Position numbers and translations under genes: made by a program. Shown one piece after another: positions 1-6,312 of a DNA stretch of 9,137 bases. The notes below the pieces were generated by a model, which was not told where the DNA came from, made no database searches, and worked only from the letters and a program-made list of their open reading frames with translations. The stretch is from Candidatus Omnitrophota bacterium (GTDB lineage Bacteria > Omnitrophota > Gorgyraeia > Duberdicusellales > 4484-171), in NCBI GenBank assembly GCA_030631705.1, contig DAOVKQ010000011.1, positions 1 to 9,137 of the forward strand, written 5' to 3'. Positions within the stretch are counted from its first letter, which is position 1. Each line of letters opens with the position of its first letter.

Positions 1-121
1 AGCTCCGCATCACCGCCAAGAAGGGTAAAAAAAGCATTGATTTTAGCTGCGGGATATCGAAGGTTTATTCTTTGTGACTCTCTCGCAATGAGTTGCGGGA
101 AATTAGAGCCTTCAAAAAAAT
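1..121. other. Left-edge stretch, gene content undecided
   Basis: Two readings compete here. On the plus strand a frame open from the window edge ends at TGA 75-77. Its tail is lysine-rich and would be the end of a protein starting outside the window. It is followed by a small hairpin (81-88 pairing with 93-100, one G-U pair, loop TGAG) without a T tract. On the minus strand a frame runs uninterrupted from inside the end of amrS to the edge and reads like normal protein (for example residues INAFFTLLGGDAE). It lacks an ATG in frame. An ATG at 132-130 lies one frame away and would join it only if the run of seven T on the minus strand (120-114) were read as six. I recognise neither product, and I cannot choose between them. 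Confidence 0.3.
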
Positions 122-1141
122 CTAAGTCCCATTGAAGATTCCGTCTATTGATGCCCCGCAGAAACAGCAAATTCCGTCCTTAATGTGATTGGCGGATACA
201 GCAAAGCCCTGCCTTTTTATTATCGGCTTTGCGCAATTAGGACAAAACGTATCTTCGCCGAACTCAGTGGGGTAATTACCTACATAAATATAACGTAAGC
301 CTTTTGATTTTCCGATATCATAGGCCGTCTTTAGGGTTTGGGGTTCGGTAGCATTCAGGCCGTTAAATTCAAAAGCAGGATAAAAACGCGAGATATGCCA
401 GGGTATTCCTATATCCAGAGAGACAATGAAAGAAGCGATTGCTTCAAGCTCTTTTTCTGAATCATTCATGCCCGGAATAATCAGAGTGGTTATTTCTATC
501 CAAATGCCGGATTTTTTCATCAGTTCTATATTATCCAAAACAGGCTTTAGGCTTCCCTTGCATACCCGGCGGTAAAAAGAATCACTAAATGACTTTAAAT
601 CAACATTAGCAGCATCTAAATAAGGAATAATCAGGTTTAAGGCCTGATTTGACATATAACCGTTAGTGACAAAGATATTGTATAAACCTTTTTCCCTGGC
701 TAATTTTGCGCAATCAAGGGCAAATTCAAAGAATACCGTAGGCTCAGTATAAGTATAAGAAATACTCAAAGTTCCCGCATCTTTAGCCTCGGAAATAACC
801 TTATCAGGCAAAATACAAGCTGAATCAGCGTCCTTAAAACGGGGCACTTGTTGCGAAATCTGCCAATTTTGGCAAAACCTGCATTTAAAGTTACAACCAA
901 AGCTTGCTATAGAATAGGATGTGCTTCCGGGGAAAAAATGGAAAAGTGGCTTTTTTTCGATGGGATCTATACTGCATGCCGCCAATTTTCCATAAGTTAC
1001 GACAATGAGCTTTCCATTTTCATTGCGGCGTACGCCGCAAAAACCTGTCTTACCATTTTCTATCAAACAGAAATGATTACACAGGAAACAACGCACGCCA
1101 AAGGCGCCTTTTTTCTCATATAATAATGCTTCTCTTTTCAT
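122..1141 (-). CDS. amrS: AmmeMemoRadiSam system radical SAM enzyme
   Basis: This is a radical SAM protein of the AmrS family, related to pyruvate formate-lyase activating enzymes. The reaction it catalyses is not established in this annotation; the family is named for genomic linkage with AMMECR1 and MEMO proteins. Counted from the ATG (339 residues), the cluster motif CxxxCxxC is C83, C87, C90, in a GCNFKCRFCQNW context. An N-terminal cysteine group (C18, C21, C25, C35) and a C-terminal zinc-ribbon-like set (C300, C303, C325, C328) flank it, both usual for this family. Length is typical and no signal peptide is present, so it should be cytosolic. An in-frame TTG lies directly before the ATG (1144-1142); I prefer the ATG, although no good Shine-Dalgarno precedes either. 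No AMMECR1 or MEMO gene is visible nearby. The family call is firm. Confidence 0.93.
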   Translation of the reverse strand: MKREALLYEKKGAFGVRCFLCNHFCLIENGKTGFCGVRRNENGKLIVVTYGKLAACSIDPIEKKPLFHFFPGSTSYSIASFGCNFKCRFCQNWQISQQVPRFKDADSACILPDKVISEAKDAGTLSISYTYTEPTVFFEFALDCAKLAREKGLYNIFVTNGYMSNQALNLIIPYLDAANVDLKSFSDSFYRRVCKGSLKPVLDNIELMKKSGIWIEITTLIIPGMNDSEKELEAIASFIVSLDIGIPWHISRFYPAFEFNGLNATEPQTLKTAYDIGKSKGLRYIYVGNYPTEFGEDTFCPNCAKPIIKRQGFAVSANHIKDGICCFCGASIDGIFNGT

Positions 1142-1287
1142 CAAAGGTAAATCTCATTGATTAAATCAGGTTCTTTCTTATTTAGGTTGATTGAAAGAAC
1201 CTAATTAGGGCCATTTGATCATTTATTGTAATTATATTGTTCTCATTACGTTACAGAATATTCATTACCTTTAATAAGAATGGCCCT
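1142..1287 (-). promoter_or_regulatory. Possible structured 5' leader of amrS mRNA
   Basis: Three pairings can be seen in the predicted leader. AGGGCCATT (1287-1279) pairs with AATGGCCCT (1215-1207), closing a loop of 63 nt. A perfect 10-bp hairpin, AGGTTCTTTC (1202-1193) with GAAAGAACCT (1177-1168), has a 15-nt loop. The leader segment 1277-1265 can also pair over 13 contiguous positions (two of them G-U) with 1150-1138, which covers the start codon, and the pairing continues weakly beyond one mismatch. There is no T tract, so attenuation by an intrinsic terminator is unlikely; control of translation would fit better. It matches no riboswitch class that I recognise. The region is A+T-rich, so part of this may be chance. 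Confidence 0.35.
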
Positions 1288-1290
1288 TAA

Positions 1291-1319
1291 ATTATATACT
1301 TGATTTTTATAAAATTCAA
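1291..1319 (-). promoter_or_regulatory. Sigma-70-type promoter for amrS
   Basis: Read on the minus strand, TTGAAT (1319-1314) and a perfect TATAAT (1296-1291) are separated by exactly 17 bases. Transcription would start near 1284, giving a leader of about 140 nt before the amrS ATG. The match is strong for an A+T-rich region, but A+T richness raises the chance of false hits. Confidence 0.6.
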
Positions 1320-1328
1320 TGATATATT
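1300..1328 (+). promoter_or_regulatory. Possible promoter for the 1341 gene, overlapping the amrS promoter
   Basis: TTGATT (1300-1305) and TATATT (1323-1328) are 17 bases apart on the plus strand. Transcription would start around 1335, leaving a leader of only a few bases before the ATG at 1341. That agrees with the absence of any Shine-Dalgarno there and hints at leaderless translation. The site overlaps the divergent amrS promoter, so the two would compete for polymerase. Confidence 0.35.
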
Positions 1329-1340
1329 GACTTAGTTTTT

Positions 1341-2012
1341 ATGAATGCGTTTATAAATGCCAACTCTTTGTCGTTCAATGATTCAAAACGCCTGGAGAAA
1401 TCTTTTTTCTCAAAACCCGCGCAAAAATCTTTTAAGAAAAGTAAAACAAAAAATAAGATAATAATCGCAATTATTCCTATCGTTGCTTTAAGCGCAGCCG
1501 GAATTGTTTTTTTGATGAATTTCAGTATCATTATTATCCCCCAGCATAAAAAAATACCTCAAAACAACATCGTGGATTTACTGAACAATGAATCCGTAGC
1601 CAGCCCAGAGCTTATCAACCCGCACTATGCCTCTAAAATAACTAATAATATAGCCTACATTGATTTACCGTTCAGTACGAAAAGCGGATTTAGCCTGCAT
1701 CTGAAAAATAAATTGGATATATCCAATTCAACAATAAATCTTGTATTACGGAAACCCCGGAACACTCTCAAGCTGTTCCTTATTTTACGGGATACTAAGT
1801 TTTTTTCTAACAGTTCAAAACCTCTGGTGATACAAATATCCCAAAACAGCGAAGAAAAAAGCTATTTGACGATACCGATTAATTTCGCTAATAATATAGA
1901 CTCTAATGTCAGCCTTTTTCGTATTAACCAGATAAGGTTTATATTTTATCAGGAAGAAAAAAAATTCTTCCCTCTTTTTGTAAAAAATGTTTTCCTTGAA
2001 AAAAATGAATGA
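1341..2012 (+). CDS. Single-pass membrane protein with probable extracytoplasmic beta-sandwich domain
   Basis: I do not recognise a named family. The 223-residue product starts with a hydrophilic, lysine-rich segment (about 1-39). One strongly hydrophobic stretch follows (about 40-67), which by the positive-inside rule leaves the N-terminus in the cytoplasm and the rest outside. Residues about 98-222 show alternating hydrophobic strands. They end in a pattern (IRFIFYQ, then FPLFVKNVFLEK) that resembles the last strands of galactose-binding-like or CBM-type jelly rolls, where a line of the form 'hydrophobic-D/N-x-hydrophobic' closes the sandwich. That fold is an inference. ATG 1341 is the only sensible start: an in-frame TGA lies at 1320-1322 and the next ATG is inside the membrane segment. 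No Shine-Dalgarno is present. It lies 154 bp upstream of the ParA fusion on the same strand and may be functionally linked to it. Confidence 0.7.
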   Translation: MNAFINANSLSFNDSKRLEKSFFSKPAQKSFKKSKTKNKIIIAIIPIVALSAAGIVFLMNFSIIIIPQHKKIPQNNIVDLLNNESVASPELINPHYASKITNNIAYIDLPFSTKSGFSLHLKNKLDISNSTINLVLRKPRNTLKLFLILRDTKFFSNSSKPLVIQISQNSEEKSYLTIPINFANNIDSNVSLFRINQIRFIFYQEEKKFFPLFVKNVFLEKNE

Positions 2013-2036
2013 TAAAATATTATTGGTGTATTCTTG

Positions 2037-2048
2037 CCTGTCGGCAGG
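2037..2048. repeat. Short CCTG-TCGG-CAGG palindromic motif
   Basis: CCTG (2037-2040) and CAGG (2045-2048) flank TCGG, within the stretch TTGCCTGTCGGCAGGTAGG. Similar CCTGCC/GGCAGG palindromes are scattered between genes in many environmental bacterial assemblies. It sits just upstream of the larger palindrome at 2057-2088, so this gap appears to hold dispersed repeat DNA. It is too short to be certain. Confidence 0.3.
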
Positions 2049-2056
2049 TAGGTCTA

Positions 2057-2088
2057 ATTGTCATTCCCGCTTTCGCGGGAATGACAAT
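2057..2088. repeat. REP-like perfect palindrome (14-bp arms, TTTC loop)
   Basis: ATTGTCATTCCCGC (2057-2070) and its exact reverse complement (2075-2088) flank a four-base TTTC loop. The GTCATTCCCGC/GCGGGAATGAC core is a widespread intergenic palindrome in unrelated bacteria, and the ATTCCC/GGGAAT core recalls the dRS3-type elements of Neisseria. It lies between two co-directional genes, 44 bp after one stop and 78 bp before the next start. No T tract follows, so it is a poor intrinsic terminator, but the RNA hairpin could protect the upstream mRNA end. Confidence 0.7.
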
Positions 2089-2105
2089 CTGTTTACAAAT
2101 CGCTA

Positions 2106-2133
2106 TTATGACACAGTCTACAAGCCGGATAAT
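2106..2133 (+). promoter_or_regulatory. Weak promoter candidate for the ParA-CBM gene
   Basis: A GATAAT box at 2128-2133 is preceded at 16 bases by TTATGA (2106-2111), a poor -35. It is the best candidate between the palindrome and the start codon. Read-through from the upstream gene is an equal possibility. Confidence 0.2.
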
Positions 2134-2154
2134 GACAGGGGATAAGTTTCATTG

Positions 2155-2162
2155 AGGAGGTG
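2155..2162 (+). promoter_or_regulatory. Consensus ribosome binding site of the ParA-CBM gene
   Basis: AGGAGGTG at 2155-2162 is a near-perfect Shine-Dalgarno. Two consecutive ATG codons follow at 2167 and 2170, so the spacing from AGGAGG is 6 or 9 bases. Both are workable and the start is uncertain by one residue. Confidence 0.8.
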
Positions 2163-2166
2163 AAAT

Positions 2167-3192
2167 ATGATGCAGGTTGTATCAATCGCGAACCAAAAAG
2201 GTGGTTGCGCAAAGACTACCACCGCAGTAAATTTAGCGCATGCGTTATGCAATAAAGGGCGCCGGACATTACTCATTGACCTAGACCCCCAGGCCCACGC
2301 TACATTTTCCTTAGGGTTAAATCCCGGCCTTACTACCGTCGATGCCTTCGATGCCGCCATGGATAATAAGTCTTTCAGTCTGAACGATTTTCTCACCCTA
2401 CGCTCGGACAATCTTTTTGTTCTTCCTTCGAGCATAGGCTTAAGCGCTTTGGAACAAAGCCTGACCAATCATGAGAATAAGCTGGAAATACTTAACCGGA
2501 TAGTATCCAGTGTAAATATCGATTTTGACTATTGTATCATTGATTGCCCGCCCAATTTAGGCATCCTCACCTTAAACGCCCTTATTGCCTCAGACTATTG
2601 CATCGCGCCAATGGGGATATGCAGTTTGTCATTAAAAGGAATCGATAACCTGAATAACATTTTGAATTTACTCTTCGCTAACGGTAAAAAAATTCCCTCT
2701 ATTTTCTACCTTATGACACAGTTTGATAAACGCTTTAAATTCTCGGAAGATTTTCTGATAAAAGCAAAAGATAAGTTTAAAAACCGGCTTTTATCGACAA
2801 TAATCAGGACAAATATACACCTGCGCGAAGCCGCCTCAGAAGGCCTAAGTATATATGAATACAAGAAAGATTCCCGGGGCGCTAAAGATTATATCCGGCT
2901 CGCTGAAGAAATTGTAAAAATAACAAAGGATTCGTCATGGACCCCGCTTTTCCTAAAAGGAAACGAATTTAATGAAGTCTACCTGGTAGGAGAATTCAAT
3001 AATTGGCAGAAAAACGAAAAGTATAGATTAACAAAAGTCGACAAGGACACTTGGCTTATTAACTTATCGTTAAAAAAAGGCTCATACCGCTACAAGTTTA
3101 TTACCAATAACGAGTGGATAGACGATCCTGGCAATTCTCAACATGAAGACGATGCTTACGGAGGCAAGAATTCAATTTTAAGGGTAAATTAG
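2167..3192 (+). CDS. ParA/MinD-type ATPase fused to a C-terminal CBM48 (AMPK-beta-like) glycogen-binding domain
   Basis: Residues 1-255 form a ParA-family P-loop ATPase. The deviant Walker A is K11-G-G-C-A-K16-T-T, with signature lysine K11. The A' motif is LLIDLDPQ (D38, D40) and Walker B is CIIDCPP (D126). The intervening segments match soluble partition ATPases, so ATP-dependent dimerisation and cargo positioning are expected. Residues about 261-341 match the AMPK-beta/CBM48 fold: VYLVGEFNNW, then YRYKF, EWIDDP and KNSILRV. W280, K310, W317 and N335 align with AMPK-beta1 W100, K126, W133 and N150, which contact glycogen. Standard ParA proteins lack such a tail. There is no parB-like gene or parS-like cluster nearby. 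The gene ends 14 bp from the convergent patatin gene with no visible terminator. Domain calls are firm; binding of alpha-glucan and its positioning are inferred. Confidence 0.92.
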   Translation: MMQVVSIANQKGGCAKTTTAVNLAHALCNKGRRTLLIDLDPQAHATFSLGLNPGLTTVDAFDAAMDNKSFSLNDFLTLRSDNLFVLPSSIGLSALEQSLTNHENKLEILNRIVSSVNIDFDYCIIDCPPNLGILTLNALIASDYCIAPMGICSLSLKGIDNLNNILNLLFANGKKIPSIFYLMTQFDKRFKFSEDFLIKAKDKFKNRLLSTIIRTNIHLREAASEGLSIYEYKKDSRGAKDYIRLAEEIVKITKDSSWTPLFLKGNEFNEVYLVGEFNNWQKNEKYRLTKVDKDTWLINLSLKKGSYRYKFITNNEWIDDPGNSQHEDDAYGGKNSILRVN

Positions 3193-3206
3193 TTATCGCG
3201 GGTAGA

Positions 3207-5057
3207 TTAGGTAAATGCTAAGTTCTTCAGCCCTTCGATTTTTAAAGAAGCAGCCGACTCTCCTTTGTTTATAAATTCGGAAATTCTGCTGAAATCTGTC
3301 CAGCTTAAACCTTCAAAATTGGGATGTATAACAATATCCGCCGCCTCCAGGGAATCTCTGATAAATTCCTGCTGCATGGTCTCGATGCTGCCGAATATAA
3401 AATGGAAAATATTAAAACGGGGCATTTTTTTACTGTAAAGCTCTTTCATATCCTCGCGGTGAGGAATGACATTAACCGCAATTATCTTTTTTATATTGTT
3501 GTTTAGAAGGGTCTTTGTCGGCAAAGGGCTTAAAATTCCTCCGTCCATCAGTATATTTCCTTTAAAATCCACCGGCTCAAAAATACCCGGCATCGCGCAG
3601 CTGGCGGCAATCGCTTTATAAATAAAACCTTCCTTTATAACCGTAATTCTTCTTTTCTTAAAATTAAAAGTCACTACTCTCAAATTATGCTTTAAGTCAT
3701 TAAACGTTTTATTACCGAATATTTCTCTTAGCGCAGACTCCAGTTTTCGCGAGCGTAATATTCCTTTTAAAGAAAGTGAAAATCCAAAAAGGGAAAATAA
3801 ATTGATTTTTTTTCCCAGTATTTCTATCTTCTCCTCCATTTCCTCATAAGAATACCCAAGCGCCCACAATGAAGCTATCACCGAACCGATACTTGAACCA
3901 CAAATCATATCTATGGGTATTTTATGCCGGTCAATAACTTTTAACACGCCTATATGGGCAATCCCGTAAGCTCCGCCGCTTCCCAAAGCTATCCCTATAG
4001 TCTTCTCGGATAATTCCCGGTATATCCTGCTTAAAACCTCAAAATATAAATGGTCTTGCCGCGACAAAATAATACGCTCAAGGTTAGGCGCGCTTTTCTT
4101 GCCCGCGGGAAATTTCTCTTTTTTGCCTTCGAACGATATTATTTTTACCGCAAAAGGCGTTCTTTTATTCTGTCTCATCGCGGAAACAAATCTGTAGGTT
4201 CTAAAAGCCGAATCAACATTATCATTTACAACGATTTGCAGATGATCGACAACACTCAGCAGCCTTAAACCCCCGGCAGCAGGCCGCAGCCTCTTAACAT
4301 AGAGAATAAAATGATAATTTTCCAAGAGGAAATTTGCTAACGAATCAAGCATATCGACATGGTTTTGTTCAACCTCAAAATGCAAATAATCGACAAATTT
4401 CCCTTTTTCTGTAAAATAATCCATTTTTTCCTCTTTGAATCCGGAATCCAGTTTAAAGAAATTGATTTCTTTACCTGTAACTGCCGATGAGGATAAACCT
4501 TCCTCGGATAACTCTGCTACCATCACTTTACGTAATCCTTTCTCACTGAGTAATACTGCCAGGTTATTTACATATTTGAAAGTATCTTTATTACTATCCA
4601 AGGCCAGTACAAAAATAGCCGTGGACTGAAATATTCTTTTTGGCACGTTTAGGCGTCTTTTTACCCGTTTAGACAGGATAGCGGAAAAATCAAACGCCAG
4701 ACTGGGGTTGGTTTTTATAAAATCCTTGAATTTGTTGTCTTCGATCTTTAGGACTATTGAATTCTCGATGGATTTGACCGTTACTGAATGCGGCTCTCCG
4801 GTGAACAGAGAAATTATGCCAAAACAAATGCCTTTTCTTATTAATTCTATCTGGCCCGAAGCTTCTTTGTCTTCAGAAAGCGCGAGGGCTCTTCCTTTAA
4901 GAAGGAAATAAAAATAATCAGGCGCATCCCCTTGTTTATAAATTGTTTGATCTTTTTTGTACTCCTGGACAATAGATATTGCCATAAGCTTCTTAAGCGC
5001 TTTGTTTTTTAATCTGTTAAAGGGGTAAAAAACCGATATTAATTCTTCCGAAACCAT
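3207..5057 (-). CDS. Patatin-like phospholipase with N-terminal cyclic-nucleotide-binding domain (NTE/RssA-like)
   Basis: The 616-residue product has three parts. Residues about 1-130 form a cNMP-binding-type beta barrel (YKQGDAPDYFYFLLKG, then a GEPHSVTVKS segment). Residues about 143-310 resemble a MinD/ParA-like Rossmann unit whose P-loop has been lost, as seen in some bacterial neuropathy-target-esterase relatives. Residues about 353-600 are a patatin lipase. The oxyanion loop is LGSGGAYG (358-365), with Tyr where many relatives have Arg. The nucleophile elbow GSSIG (387-391) gives catalytic Ser389, and DGG (505-507) gives Asp505, so the Ser-Asp dyad is complete. The family hydrolyses acyl esters of phospholipids or lysophospholipids, often at membranes, although no membrane segment is obvious here. 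It starts 11 bp after the GH1 stop, so the two are probably co-transcribed. An AAGG lies just before the ATG. The true ligand of the N-terminal domain is unknown. Confidence 0.9.
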   Translation of the reverse strand: MVSEELISVFYPFNRLKNKALKKLMAISIVQEYKKDQTIYKQGDAPDYFYFLLKGRALALSEDKEASGQIELIRKGICFGIISLFTGEPHSVTVKSIENSIVLKIEDNKFKDFIKTNPSLAFDFSAILSKRVKRRLNVPKRIFQSTAIFVLALDSNKDTFKYVNNLAVLLSEKGLRKVMVAELSEEGLSSSAVTGKEINFFKLDSGFKEEKMDYFTEKGKFVDYLHFEVEQNHVDMLDSLANFLLENYHFILYVKRLRPAAGGLRLLSVVDHLQIVVNDNVDSAFRTYRFVSAMRQNKRTPFAVKIISFEGKKEKFPAGKKSAPNLERIILSRQDHLYFEVLSRIYRELSEKTIGIALGSGGAYGIAHIGVLKVIDRHKIPIDMICGSSIGSVIASLWALGYSYEEMEEKIEILGKKINLFSLFGFSLSLKGILRSRKLESALREIFGNKTFNDLKHNLRVVTFNFKKRRITVIKEGFIYKAIAASCAMPGIFEPVDFKGNILMDGGILSPLPTKTLLNNNIKKIIAVNVIPHREDMKELYSKKMPRFNIFHFIFGSIETMQQEFIRDSLEAADIVIHPNFEGLSWTDFSRISEFINKGESAASLKIEGLKNLAFT

Positions 5058-5068
5058 AACCTTGTTAT

Positions 5069-6274
5069 TTAAATCTCGACACTGTTCTGTTCAATTATCT
5101 TCTTGTATTCCCCGGCAAACGGCCTGACTTTTCTTGTAAAATTGCTAAAATCAACTTCAACAAGGCCAAACTTATGGGCAAATCCCTGGTCCCATTCAAA
5201 ATTATCCAAAAGAGACCACCAGAAATAACCCCGCAGATCCACCCCCTCATTAAGAGCTTTAGCCGCGCTATTTAAGTGTGTCGACAGAAAATCATGATAT
5301 TGCTCATTATTTAAACCAGGGGTTCCGTTCTCGGTGATGATTACAGGTAAATTATATTTCTTTAACCGCATCAGAATGTTATACAATCCTTGAGGATAAA
5401 TAAACCAGCCTATTTCGTTCTTATCATCGCGATGATGCGCATCTCTACACTCTTTGCCCAAAAACGGGGCCGCCTTTACAAACTCCCGGCAATAATAATT
5501 TATCCCTAAGAAATCCAGGCGGCGCTTTTCTGCCAAATTATCAATAATCCTAAAATTAAACAATTTGCTTCTTAGAAAAGCAAAAATATTATTCTGACCG
5601 TAATTAAAATACCCGCAGGGAGTAAAAACGCGCATATGTTTAGCTATAGATATGTAAGAAGGCTTGTCTTTATAGGAGGCTTTTATCACTTCATAAGATA
5701 ACGAATAAGCTTTCAGGATATTCTTCAACGCAGTCAAGGCTGATTTCGCCGATTTAATTCCCGGCGGCCAAATTCCTCTTATGAAGCCGTTATAAATATA
5801 AACAAGCGGCTCGTTAAAAATTATCCAATAACTGCATTTATCCTTAAGAACAGCAAGTACCCGCCTGACATATTCAAGAAAATAATCAATTGATAAAGGC
5901 TTTAGCCAGCCGCCTTCCTGAACAAACCACGCGGGGTTAGTGAAATGATGCAACGTTATAACCGGCTCAATCTTTTTTATCCGGAGATCCTCGACAACAT
6001 CGATATAGTGCTTCAACTGCTCGTCAGAGAATATTCCTTTTTGAGGGACAATTCTTGACCACTCTAAAGAAAGTCTTAACGCGTTGTGCCCTAAAGAATT
6101 GGCTAGCGAAAAATCTTCGCGAAAACGGCGGTAATGGTCAGTCGAGGCTCCGGCTGGCTCTAATCTCTTTTTTTTCTCCCAAAGAAACCAATCACTAAAA
6201 CAATTATCCCCTTCTAACTGGTAGCTAGAAATACTAGAGCCCCACAAAAAAGAAGCCGGAAAATGTATTTTCAT
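5069..6274 (-). CDS. Glycoside hydrolase family 1 (beta-glucosidase/beta-galactosidase type)
   Basis: This retaining GH1 beta-glycosidase has 401 residues. The acid/base is E155 in IIFNEP and the nucleophile is E315 in IITENG. Subsite -1 residues of the family are present: Q19 in SYQLEG, H109 in LHHFTNP, and W353 and E360 in WWSLLDNFEW. R74 in EWSR is also kept, so the active site is intact. It is shorter than most GH1 enzymes (about 440-480), suggesting trimmed loops. No signal peptide is present, so it acts in the cytoplasm on imported beta-linked di- or oligosaccharides. The particular sugar cannot be read from sequence. It lies 38 bp downstream of the ACT gene and 11 bp upstream of the patatin gene, consistent with one operon. 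No clear Shine-Dalgarno precedes the ATG; the start is supported by the canonical N-terminus (FPASFLWG). Confidence 0.95.
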   Translation of the reverse strand: MKIHFPASFLWGSSISSYQLEGDNCFSDWFLWEKKKRLEPAGASTDHYRRFREDFSLANSLGHNALRLSLEWSRIVPQKGIFSDEQLKHYIDVVEDLRIKKIEPVITLHHFTNPAWFVQEGGWLKPLSIDYFLEYVRRVLAVLKDKCSYWIIFNEPLVYIYNGFIRGIWPPGIKSAKSALTALKNILKAYSLSYEVIKASYKDKPSYISIAKHMRVFTPCGYFNYGQNNIFAFLRSKLFNFRIIDNLAEKRRLDFLGINYYCREFVKAAPFLGKECRDAHHRDDKNEIGWFIYPQGLYNILMRLKKYNLPVIITENGTPGLNNEQYHDFLSTHLNSAAKALNEGVDLRGYFWWSLLDNFEWDQGFAHKFGLVEVDFSNFTRKVRPFAGEYKKIIEQNSVEI

Positions 6275-6312
6275 TACAAAGACCGAATACTTTAACGCTT
6301 AACCGACTGTCC

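Noticed and set aside
1316..1531. Minus-strand open frame with a hydrophobic segment, opposite the start of the 1341 gene
   Set aside because: It is antisense to the membrane segment of the plus-strand gene, so its hydrophobicity follows from A/T-rich codons on the other strand; no ribosome site or independent support.
2057..2088. Palindrome as an intrinsic terminator of the 1341 gene
   Set aside because: The stem is excellent but the following bases (CTGTTTAC) are not a T tract; it fits a dispersed repeat better.
2118..2468. Minus-strand open frame over the start of the ParA gene
   Set aside because: It covers the conserved Walker A coding region in antisense and has no recognisable protein features.
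2167..2940. ParA as evidence for a plasmid or partition locus
   Set aside because: No ParB gene, parS-like cluster, replication gene or toxin-antitoxin pair is present, and the C-terminal CBM argues for another cargo.
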